Source: Andrena cerasifolii
Lineage: Eukaryota; Arthropoda; Insecta; Hymenoptera; Andrenidae
NCBI RefSeq assembly: GCF_050908995.1
Contig: NC_135120.1
Coordinates: 2,865,433 to 2,929,432 of the forward strand
Reading direction: 5' to 3'
DNA length: 64,000 bases
The notes under the pieces: model-generated
Seen by the model: only the letters and a program-made list of their open reading frames with translations
Told to the model about the DNA's origin: nothing
Databases searched by the model: none
Part shown: one piece after another, positions 46,839 to 59,309 of the stretch
How positions within the stretch are numbered: the stretch's first letter is position 1
How the letters are laid out: the number at the start of each line of letters is the position of its first letter
Translations under genes and position numbers: made by a program

Positions 46839-48055
46839 GTGTACATTATTGTTAATAAATGACGTTGGAGTTAATTAAAACTTAATAATCGTGTTAGTTT
46901 TAGTAAAGTGTTAGAGACTTGTGTATTAACATAGACGGATGGAGATTGCACTTCGAATCGCAATAATGTTATATTATGTGTGTTATGTAGTATAAATATA
47001 GTATTAAGCTAATATTCGTTCTTAATACAATTTTTCTTATTTTGATGAAACATTTCCCGAATTTATTTAGAGAAAGACTACTTATGTCAGCCAATTTTGA
47101 AGGAGTGTTTCACTTGTAAAACGATTTATAAACTGAAATGTATAACTTGTGAATTTCTTCCTTCAGTTTTATTAAACATTTATGTAAGTATTGCCTTAGA
47201 AAGTATGGTCTAAAATAAGAGTCTCCGAATGTTTATTTTAAAAACAAAGCAACCCCGGCAATCGCTTTGTGTCTCACTGTCTCAAACAGCTTTTGGATAC
47301 GTGGAAGAGGCGACTGCCAACCGATAGCCGAGAATAAGGCCCACGTGTGAAATAAATCCTGCTCTAGCATTAAGCTATAATGAATGTATTTGTGGGGCTT
47401 TCTTGATGAGAGTGAGTCCAAGCATGAACCGATTTAGACTATTTTTAATTATGTGTAATTCGAACATTCGACTGAATTCCGTAGACCAAATGCACAGTAC
47501 ATACGATTAAAAATAGTGTGAATAATATTTTTTCAGAAAACCTTGTAAAGTTATTGATAAAATGTATAAAAGATGTGTAAAAATTTTAATTTTCGTAAAA
47601 ATCTACTAATTGTAAGGCGATTATTCTTCATGTAGAAGTTGTCGCATTTGACTGTCAGATGACAGTCGTTTCCTGCATTTAGACGAAGGCTGTGAGCTCG
47701 TTTTCTTTTCAAAATAAACATTGAGGGAGTGTTGGAGAATACTTTCGATGATTTCTAGAGAATGTCGACGCGAAAACACGTCAATGCTAGAAACAGTAAA
47801 AATTCTCCCGGCATAGAAATACGCCGTCGCCAGACAGGGGGTTAATATTATTTGAAACTGACTTTTCATTCACATTTCTAGATATTCGGTATGTCTATCG
47901 CGGAGATGCTTAACTGGTGGCCCACGAGCCATCGAGGGCACCTCCGCTACCAGACGTAGTTATTCCATAACTTTATAGCATTCTATTTACACCCACTTGT
48001 CCATTACAGAAGGCTGAACAAAATTGTATTAGGTACCTTAATTATTTATTTGCAG
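46839..48055. other. Intronic DNA with repeat relics
   Basis: Contains the 47438-47790 repeat shared with 34979-35300 and the family E relic at 47904-47960. No gene was seen before the mas acceptor at 48055. Confidence 0.5.
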
Positions 48056-48235
48056 GAAATGCTGAACTCACAAATTTGTTCAAGTGCAAGAAACCAGGAC
48101 ACCAATGCTGTGCACCAAAGTCGTTGATCCGAGAATTCCTTGGCGGAAATTCGAGTGAGCCAGTTCTAAGTAATAGAAATGATACCATGTATGTTACGTC
48201 AAGACCATACACCACCCCTGTCACGACCACAATAT
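48056..48235 (+). CDS. mas: mas exon: second half of clip 5 and linker
   Basis: The acceptor atttgcag ends at 48055. The first two bases complete the AGA codon started at 34753. The clip then finishes as NAELTNLFKC...QCCAPKS, giving clip 5 a spacing of C-x3-C-x8-C-x11-C-x6-CC. A linker follows containing NSS and NDT sequons and a Thr-rich end (TTPVTTTI). The donor is gtaagt, leaving one base of a codon (phase 1). The motif FRNAELT...CCAPKS across the junction is the most strongly Masquerade-like segment in the window. Confidence 0.93.
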
Positions 48236-48905
48236 GTAAGTTATGAAAGAACATATATACATACAGTTTGGCTGTAGCTATTACATTCTTTTTACTTGTA
48301 ATAATACAGAGTGTGCAACTGCTTTCCATGAAAGTATCCCCAGTATGTTTTATGGCTACAAATAAGAATTTTTGAAAAATAATGTGGGACAACTCCACGG
48401 TGTACTATGACTCTGTGTAAGTGATTGTATGTTTTGCACTCTCGCGTGATTGTCCAACGTCGGGGTTTGCTGTGAATAAAACTGCTCGTCAAGTCAAATC
48501 GGTCGCGTTCTTTGCCGTCTACCTACGGGACATTTAAACGAAGCCTAAACAATGACAAAAAACCTAAAAAATACAAAATAAAATCCTCGCCCATTTCCAA
48601 ATTTGAACATTCGTTTTCTGGTTTTCAGCTTATTAGGACGTTTATACCTGGACCACTGCGGTAGTCGAAATTACATCTGCACTACAGGAGTTATACAAAA
48701 AATTGTAATGTTTTAAGCCACATTTTGTAAACATGGCTCAGAGTTAGCAGCTAATATTCTGCGATTTGTCTAGCTTATCTTACTCTACAGAGTCCTTTCT
48801 CTAAAGAGTAGAATTGCGCAGTCGGGAGCCACAGATCTCCTTAGGTTCTGGGACTCGGCTTAGAACCTAGCGCAGCACGTTGCTAACCATAGCAAAGGGT
48901 AGGGG

Positions 48906-50123
48906 CAGGGGTTGAAAACAGTTATGATATCGGTTTCGGTTCTCGAGACAGTTATGAGAATCGAAATAATCTTGACACAATTACGAGTGAAAACGGTTCT
49001 GGCCTATATCGGTTTCGGTTCCGGTTCTACAGAACCGATATTATATCGGTTCTATAACGGTTATATATCGGTTATACAGTAAACTCTCGCTATGGGCTGG
49101 GCTCGCCTCAATCATGCGTAAGCGCCTTTTAAATTATGATTAAATAATAAATCTGTGAAGAATAAATTTGTTTCTCAAAAGTAGTTTGAAATAATTTTTT
49201 TTTAAGTTACGTTTTAGTTAAACCCTTATTAATGTGGCGTGCCCCCTATTGTATATACAACCGAAACTGTTGCAGAGCAACTTCCAACTATACATCGCAT
49301 TTTCATTCTGTCATCCCAAGTTTCAAAATACTTACGAACAATGTCGCATTTCTTTCGGCCCATCATGTCGATATGTTTTTAAATATCACTAATAACTATT
49401 ATACACTACGACTAATATTAATTTGACACTTAAAGTATTGCTAACACTGATAGTAATAACTTTCCTAATATGTACAAACTTACTACTAATTTTATATTAA
49501 TTATGTAGATTATTAACTATTTTTTTTAAATAAAGGCAGTGTCTCGAGGACGAAAACGTGTCTTGCTGCGAAATATAATACTTTTTGTATTAAATTCAAC
49601 GTGCTCGCCATTAGCTCCGGAATACAAGTGACTCTGGCCAATTGGTCTTAAACCCTCCGACCCAGAGAATCGCTCTTCGCGTTTGTTTATAAAATCCTTC
49701 ATCGCTGAGCCTCTCTATCTAAAATCTCTCTTTTCAATACTTAACTTACAGATGCTGTCTTTCATTTCGGCTTTTCCTGCATTGATGGAGTTTTGAAAAG
49801 AGAGACACCAGATAGAGAGGCCCAACGATAAAAAGACTTATAAACAAATCGAATTTCCATTTAAAAAATGTGACATTGATCGTAAATATTTTGGAACGAG
49901 CTACGCATACCCGATGCGTAGTAGTTAAGATACATTACTGTTATAAAACCGATATATAACCGATATAATATCGGTTCTGCAGAACCGTAACCGAAATCGA
50001 TATAGCCAGAAATTTCGGTTCCTTATAACAGTTATTCAGAATATCGGTTCTTCATAACTGTTTCAGTCATAACCGATATATAATAGTTTGAAACAGTTAT
50101 TCTCGAAACCATTTCAACCCCTG
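48906..50123. mobile_element. 1.2-kb hAT-type element with perfect 8-bp duplication
   Basis: Starts caggggttgaaaacagttat, ends tttcaacccctg. It is flanked by ggtagggg on both sides without mismatch. The terminal 170 bp are inverted repeats rich in aaccgatata, cggttatatatcggtta and gaaacagttat. The centre (49085-49930) has no recognisable transposase. It lies 670 bp after a mas exon. Confidence 0.9.
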
Positions 50124-50214
50124 GGTAGGGGTAACTGCAAGTCTGTATGTGCGGGCAGGCACGTATCACGACTATTGCAGTTCCGCCATCCATGTTGTGG
50201 TTACCAACGTAACA

Positions 50215-51170
50215 GCGCCACACTTGGCTCTAACCCGGCGCCTAGAATCGCAAAGAGGCCCCGGCTACCGAGCGACTGTTTGTACACTTCTACTATAGAG
50301 TCTAATTTCGTCAAACAAGCCTTTGTCCAATCTTAACCTCCTCTTGTTTATTGCGTACGCAGCCCTATCTTTCAACTTTTAAACCCTTTCGGGTGTCCAG
50401 AATGCACGTGACCCGGCGGGGTCACAGTTTCCTGCAGTGGTGGGATGCAACCGAGTTTTCCCGGAAAACCTAATATTCAATGAAGGTATTCATATCCCCA
50501 CTACTTTTTAGCCGAATTTCATGGTATAAAAAGGGCCACGAATCAATACTCGGGGGCTCATTTCAAGTCTGATACGCGTAGACGAAAGACGGCTCGCTAG
50601 ATCAAGTAGTATTTCTCCTTCGAGCATTGTACCAACTTTTACCATACAGTACGTAGAGTTGCTGACAGGTGTTGTGACTGTTAACTCTTATTTTTGAGAC
50701 CCCCGCATTTCTCAGTGCGTCAAAACCGAGAGGTGGACCTAGGTACCGCGATAAAACGAATACAGAAACATTTGTAAGGACTGAACTTACAGAATATAAT
50801 TAGTTATTATAAATTCAGTGTTCTTTTCAATCATCATCCGAATTTCCTCTTTGAGACCAACCCACAGAGATACCCCTTTACCGCTCAAGGGGTATCACAT
50901 TATAAAGTTACGAGGCTAAACTAACATTCCTAGTGGCTCCCGGGGATGCCAGACCCCGGTTCGTCTACGACATCCAACCTCCTATAGCGGCTCCCGGAGA
51001 TACCAGACCCCGGTTCGTCCGCTACTAACAAACACCAACAAACAAATTCAATCCTCGGCCTCGCAGCCGCTATTCTCATTGCCCTCAGCCTCGGCTCGTA
51101 ACATGTTAAAAAGCTGTTCCCTGTACGCTATAAGCTCGGTCCTGTGAGCCGCAAGCTTTTACCGAGTATG
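50215..51170. other. Repeat relic and LTR-like patch
   Basis: 50215-50305 resembles 14938-15025. At 50523 gtataaaaagggccac looks like a TATA box. At 50936-51022 two imperfect copies of cggctcccggggatgccaga followed by ccccggttcgtc occur about 55 bp apart. This could be a solo LTR and its leader, but no coding region or second LTR is present. Confidence 0.35.
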
Positions 51171-51483
51171 TACATACATACTATACATATTTCCAAATTC
51201 AGAATTGAAGTTATAAAACTTTCGTTTTATCTTTAGCCATAGAATATACTGGTACAATTTTCTGCACAGATCTCTCACACATCTTATATATTTATCATAC
51301 ATAATAAATTCAGGTGTTTGCAACGGGCGGATTTCATCCGCCCGTCACCCAACTCGCCAAGACCCGAACTTTCACTAACCCGCGATACCCGCGGTTAACC
51401 TGCCCATACCCGCGCGACGCCGCGCAGTGCTTATCCGATCCGCCCGTACCCCCAGTCGGGTCAGCAGGATTGCCATAAATCGT

Positions 51484-51581
51484 CCTGGCATAGAATATTG
51501 TCAGTGTCACGGCGTTATCACGCACACATTACCGCCACTCCTGTAGGTGTTCCCCCTCTACTGACAATCTTCTGTGCTAGG
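51484..51581. mobile_element. Short inverted-repeat MITE relic
   Basis: cctggcatagaatattgtca pairs with the complement of tgacaatcttctgtgctagg. The core cctgtaggtgttccccctc also occurs at 23560 and at 57640-57720. No clear target duplication. Confidence 0.55.
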
Positions 51582-51654
51582 GTTTCGCTAGTCGCTTACG
51601 CGATGATTCACAGCTTATGCGAAAAATGAAATGCTTTATTTTCTTCATTGAATC

Positions 51655-51930
51655 AATATGGCAGTGACACCAATGGATTCCTTATGTTTTTCCGATGAAA
51701 ATCATACCAAATGTTATGTAAATCGGATTAATTTTAACGAAGCTAATTTTAATTATGCAAATCAATTTTTTATGTAATTTCCTTAATTATGGTCCGAATT
51801 ATGTCGTTTTTGCGGCCAATTTCATCGAGAAACCATAAAGAATCGAGTGGCGTCACTTTCGCAAAGATCTGTTTAGAAATGCAGAATTCGAGATTCGCCA
51901 CTGCTTAGTGCGCAACATTGTATGGGCCCG
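51655..51930. repeat. Dispersed palindromic repeat, copy 3
   Basis: gtgacaccaatggattcctt, tttttccgatgaaaatcata, ttatggtccgaattatgtcg and tttcgcaaagatctg match the 12928-13145 copy base for base over long runs. Confidence 0.75.
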
Positions 51931-52944
51931 TTTGTTTCGAGTACTGAAGACCACGGAACTCAACGAGGCGCGTGATTGCTGGCGGTATTGCCTTTGACGA
52001 CGCTTGCTAGAGAATCTCCCCGTATTTTGCATCGCGGTTTTTTTTACATTTTGCAAATGATGTATGTACTCAAGAACTGTTATCAAGCCCTATAACTCAA
52101 TTTGTATTTACTTACAACATATTTTTTATACATCGTTTCCAAGATATACTGAAAAATATGAACACACTGATTAACCTTTAGGGGGTGTTTTCACCTTAAA
52201 AATCCGGAAATGGGCACACACAAAAACTTTTCTGATACTTCTATTGAGGTTGTGATCGTCTCCGGTGGCGAGACGGTTACCGGTGGGACGGAGAAGGGAT
52301 AGGTTGCCGACTCAGTCGGTATGGTGAATGATTTGTCGGGTGTTTAAACAAATAATAATTGTTTATTGGTCTATGTACAAGTGTGTGTGATTTGTATCCG
52401 AACGCGGTGAGTGTCGAGCGGTGGCTACGGTACGGCAAGTCGCGGCGGAGCGTATTCTCGCGGCGACGGCGACTTTGACGTGTTCGGGAAGTAGGATGCG
52501 GAGTTTGTGGAACGTTCTGCCCTGGATGGCCTATAAGGCGCGTCCGTGCGGGAGTCGTACAATAGAGGTTCAGAGTGCAATAGGGTTCTGGCCTAATGGG
52601 CGTGGAGACACCTCTCTGACGTAGGTAGGGCGCAAGATTGCTCTCGGCCTATTTCGGATAGAGGCTGGTAATAGCACAATATGGCGATGGCCGAGACTGG
52701 TACACCTCGGGAGTACAAAAAGCGAGCGCTGGATTTACTGCTTGAAGCGGTATAGCTATCATGCACCAGTGCTCCTGATTTTTCACGTCCCCGACCTGAT
52801 TATGGAATCGGGGAAGCAGATAAAGGGTTATCCTCTCGCTAGAGTCTGCATAGGCAATGCCGCCGATAAGCCGTTCCTCAATGGGTTTCGAGAACTTCGA
52901 CCCTCGAGACCAGGGGTGCCACAATGTTGTGCACTAAACAGTGA
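51931..52944. other. GC-richer intronic segment, unassigned
   Basis: 52250-52660 is GC-rich with accggtgggacgg (also at 27939) and attgtttattggtctatgta. It resembles LTR or leader sequence, but no coding motif was seen. Confidence 0.3.
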
Positions 52945-53215
52945 TGAATCTGAAGTTTTGCAATTTCTAATCAGATCTTTGTGAAAGTGACGTCAGTCGA
53001 TTTCTCATGTTTTCTCGATCAAATTGGCCACAAAAATGATATAATTCGGACCATAATTAAGGAAATTATGTGAATAATTTGTTTGCAGAATTGAAAGCCT
53101 GTTCCGTTAAAAAGAGTCCAATTTAAATAATTTTCTGTCAATTCGGGAGATTGCCAGGAATCCATTGGTGTCACTTTCATATTGATACGATGAAAAATAA
53201 ACAAATTCTGTTTCT
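52945..53215. repeat. Dispersed palindromic repeat, copy 4 (inverted)
   Basis: gtgacgtcagtcgatttctc, aattcggaccataattaagg and aatccattggtgtcactttc match the other copies. Confidence 0.7.
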
Positions 53216-53720
53216 GTATAATCGATGCCAACATGGCAATAACACCGGCGAGTGCATTAGCGCATATGAAAAGCTATGGAATAAGCAATTGCAATCTAAA
53301 GTCACTATTGCACCAACACAATTTTATATACATATAATGTTTGTTCAATAACTGCTTTCTGCATAGGACGGTAAATTATATTATAATAAGTGTGTAACTT
53401 TCATGTTCTGCTTCAGTGTTTTGCTAGTTGAAAAATGTCTAACCTAACCTAACAAACTTCATTTTCTTGGGGCATCCCCACATCTATTTTTCTTTTGACT
53501 TATAATTCCTTTCTGCAACGTAACATATTGTAGCATAACCATATGTTACGTTGTAAGTAATTAAAATGTACAATGAATCTTCTACATTTGCACTACCAGC
53601 AGGCTTTCCGTTTAAATTTTTTCAAATACCACGCAACAGCTGAGCTTTCCACATTCAGAATAGAATATGGAAATAGCGAAGAGTTCCCTCTCGCGTTCAC
53701 CAGGCAGCCGCTTATCTATC

Positions 53721-54295
53721 GGTATTACCATTTCTGTGCAGAAAAGAGCTGCTGTAATACCGACCTGCCAAATCGGCGAGATCACGTGAACCCCTTAACG
53801 ATATTCTTGATATATCGTGAAGTATCAATAAGTTATAGACAAGATATCGATAATCATTAGTCCCAACTCTAGTTCTATCACATATTTGCTTACATAAGGG
53901 GTAGCATATTTAAGAAAACAGCTATTTGCAAGAGCGCAGTTTCGTTCGAAAACCCACACATATCTATCATACCAAATGGAAACAAATCCGGGACGTTCGG
54001 AACTTAATTCTTATTTTAAAAAATATCATTATGAGGGACACCTAACGTCCGCGTGGCGGCGTCCGAGCGAAGCCGAGTCGCGACTTTTCATGGCGTCGAT
54101 AATTAGTTCGCGCTCCACCGCTAGATTGCATCAGTTTCTCGCAGCTAACATATTTCGGGCATTAGGACATAAGCCCCGATGCCGCCAAGCCAGGTAGTTC
54201 GAGTGTGGTTAAGGGGATAGACACGTCACGTGACCTGACCGATTTCGCAAGGTCGGTATTACAGCACATTTTTTCTGTACTGAAATGGTATTACC
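53721..54295. mobile_element. GGTATTACC-ended inverted-repeat element
   Basis: ggtattaccatttctgtgca pairs with the complement at 54295. The arms continue through gctgtaataccgacctgcc and gatcacgtga. It abuts the next element almost directly. Confidence 0.65.
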
Positions 54296-54299
54296 CATA

Positions 54300-55622
54300 C
54301 AGGATGTCCCACCTAAGACTGGACAGCGCGATATCTTCTAAAGTATTGCAGATGAAAAATTTAAAAAATATATAATTGAATGGTTCAAGAGGGCCAATTT
54401 ATTAGCCGAGACGATTTTTTTTATTATTATTTTAAAAGATACGATGGTCAAGTTCGGTTTTTCAAATGGAACTATTTTTTTTTTGAACACCTGAGTTGAT
54501 AGTGCATTCCAAGACAAATTTAATAAGCTTTAATGTATGCACTTTATTTCCACTGGTTTTTAAGATATTGCGTTTGCAAAATTACTGATTTTCACTGGAA
54601 GAAAACCCTCTGGAATAGCAAGGACCGGGGTCGATCTTTCTGGCGCCACGGGTGGCATTGCCTATTGAAACTGATACCTACCTGCCAACTCCTGCCCGAG
54701 AGGAATACGATTTACTTTTATTACAGTACATGTGTGTTTTGTAATAAAGTGTTTCTATCGTCTCCTGAATTCAACAACTGGCATCCAGACATCCACGCTC
54801 CTACAATCCACCGGCAATACTCCTCGTGGATAGACACAGGAAGGAAGGGGGTATAAACACGAGCTTCGGTATCAAAACAAAAGCATGCGTTGACGTATTC
54901 CGTGCGAGAGAAGGTGGGCATTGGGGAGGGGGTATTGTTGTGAAGCGGGCCTCTTCAAGAGAGCAGCCGTTTGTGAGGGATGTAAATCCGATTGGTTCTG
55001 ATACAATCTGCTCCCTATGGTTGAAATTTAGTTAAGCAACTTTCACTCCTCCTAACCTAACCAATCCAACTTACATCCCTCCAAAAAGAACCGGCCATCC
55101 GAGCGTAGATGCATGTGCGAAATAAAAGTAACGGTGCGCTTCTCGATACCGCAGATGTACCTACCTAAGTAGCATTTCTGACGGAAAAGAATTGTCCAGC
55201 TTTTGGGCCTGCGAACCCTATCGTAGACCTTTGGCAGATAGGTATCAGTTTCAACAGACAATGCCACCCGTGGCGCCAGTTAGACTGACCCCGGTCCTTG
55301 CTATTCCAGAGGGTTTTCTTCCAGTGAAAATCAGTAATTTTGCAAGCGCAATATCTTATAAACCAGTGGAAATAAAGTGCATACATTAAAGCTTATTGAA
55401 TTTACCTTGGAACGCACTATAAACTCAGGTGTTAAAAAAAAATAGTTCCATTTGAAAAACCGAACTTGATCATCGTATCTTTTAAAATAATAATTAAAAA
55501 ACAAAATCGTCTGGGCTAATAAATTGGCCGTCTCCAACCATTCAATTACATATTTTTTAAAAATTTTTATCTCCAATACTTTAAGAGATATCGCGCTGTC
55601 CAGTCTTAGGTGGGACACCCTG
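54300..55622. mobile_element. Foldback element family D, copy 2, with replaced segment
   Basis: TA-flanked ends caggatgtcccacctaagac and complement. Arms match copy 1. In the left arm about 280 bp (54690-54970) of different sequence replace the part equivalent to 29425-29570, then homology resumes at gattggttctgatacaatct. Confidence 0.85.
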
Positions 55623-56012
55623 TAGATACGCAGCTGCCGGATGCACGCGAGAGGGAGCTGTTTGCTATTTCCGTATTCTATTCTGAATAAGGAAAGAAAT
55701 TCTCAGTTGTTGCGTTATACTTATAAAAATTTAAACGAAAAGTCGGCTGGTACTGCAACCGTAGAAAATTCATTGTACATTTCAATTACATGAAATGTGC
55801 TTATGCTACAATATTCTAAGTAGCAGTAAGGAATTTCAAAGTGAAAAGGGAAAATAGATGAGGGGATGTCCCCAGAAAATGAAGTTTGTTAGGTTCGACA
55901 TTTTGTTATTAGCAAAGCCTCGAAACAGAACATGAAATACACTTATTACACGTCCTATACAGAAAGCAGTTATGAACAAACATTATATATAAAATTGTGT
56001 TGGATGTTGAAT

Positions 56013-56312
56013 TGGACTAGTGAAAATGCGCAGACTGGATGCGCGTGATTATTATATGGTTGGCTCCTCGAAGTGACAGAAAATATAACCTATATGCTAT
56101 ACCTGATTTCCTAAAGATACTGTTGCGGCATAATAATAATGTTTTGGAAGGATGATAAAAGGTTCACAAACGTAGCGTAAAAGAACAAAATAGCCACTAA
56201 ACGTTTATTGTCATATAGCATTTACATAGGTTATATATTTTGTCACTTTGAGGAGCCAAACATACAATAATCACGCGCATTCAGCCTGCGCATTTTCAGT
56301 AGTCCGGTCGGC
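56013..56312. mobile_element. 300-bp palindromic MITE
   Basis: ggactagtgaaaatgcgcag pairs with the complement of ctgcgcattttcagtagtcc. Arms are about 110 bp (gcgcgtgattatt, ggctcctc, gtgacaaaatat). Confidence 0.7.
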
Positions 56313-56384
56313 GTCATGGAAGGGGTACCTCCTCCACCCTGCATTTGTAGTAGCTGAAATGATATACGTGGGTCATTCCATGCG

Positions 56385-57335
56385 AAATCGGACACTTTTC
56401 GGAGTAACATTTCAGATTTAGATGAAACTTGGATATGTTGTAGTCTTTAGGGATATATAAGCATATCTCGACGTAATTTGCAAAATGTCAAAAATTGTGG
56501 ATCTTACAGCTCTTTGAAATATAATGTTAACTTTTTTCAAAAAATTATAACTGTTGGACTAACAAACTGATCAAAAAGAGCCTTTGGGTGCTTACAATGT
56601 AGACATAAGAGTACCTAATAAAAATTATTTCACGAAATTTTTTTTTTTCAATTTATTTTGCAATTGTTCTAAACAAATGCCATGATTTAATAGCGAGGCA
56701 TTATTTAAAATTTTGAAAAAAACGAGGGTATAGTCCTATTTGTCCCTGTTACGGACCCGTTTTCAGAAATACGGACACATTAAAATTGGCCAAATGAAAA
56801 TTAATTGAATGTGACGTTGTGTCGCTCAGCACCGGCTCGACAAATTCAACCATATGGTATACAATCACTTTCCATAGTTCCATATTGTAGTACGCACGGT
56901 TCAGCCAGACGAGCCGGTGCTGAGCGACGCAGCGTCACATTCAATTAATTTGCATGCGACCAATTTTAAACTCTCTGCGTTTCTGAAAACCTGTCCCTAA
57001 AGAGCACAAGTAGCCCTATATCCTCATTTTTTTTCATATTTTTAAATAGTGCCCTGGTAGTATAACATTGCATTTGTTCAGAACAATTTAAAAATAAATG
57101 GTCTAAAATTTGTTTCTTTTTTAAAGTGTCATAATTGTTATTAGGTACTCTTATTTCCCCACTGTAGGCACCCAAAAGCTCATTCTTATCTGTCTCTTAG
57201 TTCAACAGTTATAATTTAATGAAAAAAAGTCAATTTCCACAATTGTGAAAAATTTTAAAAACCTATGACATACGTTTATATATCACTTAAGACTACAACA
57301 TATACAAGTTTCACCAAAATCCCAAATGGTAAATC
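56385..57335. mobile_element. Foldback element with ~430-bp diverged arms
   Basis: ggatatgttgtagtctttag, gcctttgggtgcttacaatg and caccggctcg each have an inverted partner on the right (57290, 57170 and 56915). The centre is near 56880. Arms differ at many positions, so this is older than family D. Confidence 0.75.
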
Positions 57336-57587
57336 GTAAGTAATAAAATATTAAAAAGGAGAGAGTGTTACACGTATTCAGTAAATTCTGTCGCATCGTC
57401 CCTCGGTTCGAAATTTAATTTGTACGATGTAAGTAGGTATAGGTATTCAGTGAATAATATTCTCCGATGCTCGCGGTGGCTCGCGGTTACTTTGTCGCTG
57501 TCGATGGGTCGTAAAAGAGAAGGATAGAACGGGGGTCATAGCAGCCGAGAAATAAAGCCAGCGCCTCGGTCTGCTAACACAGATACA

Positions 57588-57759
57588 CAGCGTTGCCAGC
57601 AACATTATGCAAGACCACTTACTTAGCGGAAGGGGAACACCTACAGGAGTGGTGGTAACGTATGCGTGAAGACGTTGCTGACGCACACATTACCACCACT
57701 CCTGTGGGTGTTCCTCTCCGCTAAATAAGTGGTCCTGCATAATGTTGCTGGCAACCCTG
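57588..57759. mobile_element. 172-bp hAT-type MITE
   Basis: cagcgttgccagcaacatta pairs with taatgttgctggcaaccctg. It is flanked by the perfect 8-bp duplication cagataca. The stem includes gtgttcctctccgctaaata against its near-complement. Confidence 0.9.
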
Positions 57760-58694
57760 CAGATACACAATAATTTTTCAATAACAATAAGGGCTTAACT
57801 TTTTTACTTTTAGTTTTTTCTGTATAAACATTTTTTTTCCAATATTGATAACATTTTCCTAATCATAATGAGAGCAAACATGAGACAGTGTCGAATTTTA
57901 TTTTCTTTCTGCTCAAATTCCTTTACACTGAGCCCTGGATTTCATCAGCCGATTGTGTCGTAATTTAAACTTTACGCTCTAAACAAAAACGTTTTCCTAT
58001 TTTCAATATATAGGTATTTGCTGAGTGAAATTAGAATAAGTCACATTTATTATTTTATGTGTTTTTTTAACCCTGTCTGTATTTTAAATATTAACTAAGG
58101 ACTATATAACTTAGGAGATAGGACCGTAAATGTTTACAAAAAAGGTCAGGGAATCAAATGTTGACTGATTTGGAGACTTATTCTTATTATATGTTCTATA
58201 CAATAGTCGGAAGAATATAAAAGAATAATAGTAAGAGCAATATTTCAAATAATTACTGTGAAATCCATATTCTGAAAAGATGATATCAGTAAATCAATGC
58301 TTCCAGTATTAGTAAAAAAGTTTCAATCTCTCTTTTTTTATTTCCAATAAAGTGGCCATATAATTATAACATAAATACGACAGCGATTTCAAGTGATGTA
58401 TGTGTTACTGTAAAAGCGTTTATTTAGTAAATGTATACAGTTCCCAGCAGTTCGTAGTCAATGTATGCCTAAAATGCATATAACCTAACCTCTAATCGTA
58501 CGAAAATGGATACATTGACTGCATCACGCTTTTACTGTGGCACATGTATCCAGCTAACTCTTCAGTTTTGCTATGATTCCACGTTGTTAATCCTCCCGAG
58601 TAGGCGCCATCTCGTATCCACTACCTCAACTAAATTTGTCACGAGACTTGCTCTGTATTATCGCCAATATGGCGGAACTCGTATTTGGGAATGC
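57760..58694. other. AT-rich intronic DNA
   Basis: No feature recognised. Confidence 0.4.
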
Positions 58695-59003
58695 AATCAT
58701 GGGCATATGTTGTGTGTCCTTATATGAGCAGATTTTTCACTGGGTGAGGTCTCATTCGAAAGAGGAAGGTTCTTGCAGCCCGCTCTGGTCATCGTTGAGT
58801 CACAAAACTCTTTTAGTGACCTAAAAATACTTGGATTCATGCCGGTGTATTCTGTCGACTTTTGCGCTACTTTTAACACTCATATTATTACATATCAACA
58901 CAATCTCGTCGAATCATGACCAGAGCGGGCTGCATTGAACCTTCATGTTTCGAATGAGACCTTGCCCAGCCCAAAATTTGCTCATATAAGGACAAACAAC
59001 GTA
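58695..59003. mobile_element. Palindromic MITE
   Basis: gtccttatatgagcagattt and ggtctcattcgaaagaggaa pair with inverted partners at 58994-58945. The inner stem agcccgctctggtcat pairs with 58917-58932. Confidence 0.65.
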
Positions 59004-59309
59004 AGCCCCCAAACCCATGTTTCGGGCCAGATTGTGTCGGTATTCAGCGAGCTGCATTACCCGTGTATACCCCTTTAAGGGTTTGACCGTACTGGGGCCG
59101 TTTACGTTTGAATCCTTATTTTTCGTGTTGTCCGAGAGATGGTCGGATGCTGCCCTGGTTTCGATAGCGCAACCTTACCGTACCTTGACAGTGAAGTGAT
59201 TGCACGCTGTCTGGTTTCTCCGATTGCTCCGTGGTTTTTCCGTGCTTCGACAAGGCGGCTAGACGCTGCCCGGTTCTCGTCCGAAAGTAGTTCCGTACCC
59301 TATGGCAGT

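Larger units (their letters stand above)
53309..56006. mobile_element. Large inverted-repeat element, ~400-bp arms, with two nested elements
   Basis: The left arm (ccaacacaattttatataca, ctgctttctgcataggacg, tcattttcttggggcatccc) pairs with the right arm 55640-56006. Arms contain gaatagaatatggaaatagc and its complement. Between the arms sit the elements at 53721-54295 and 54300-55622. No transposase. Confidence 0.75.
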
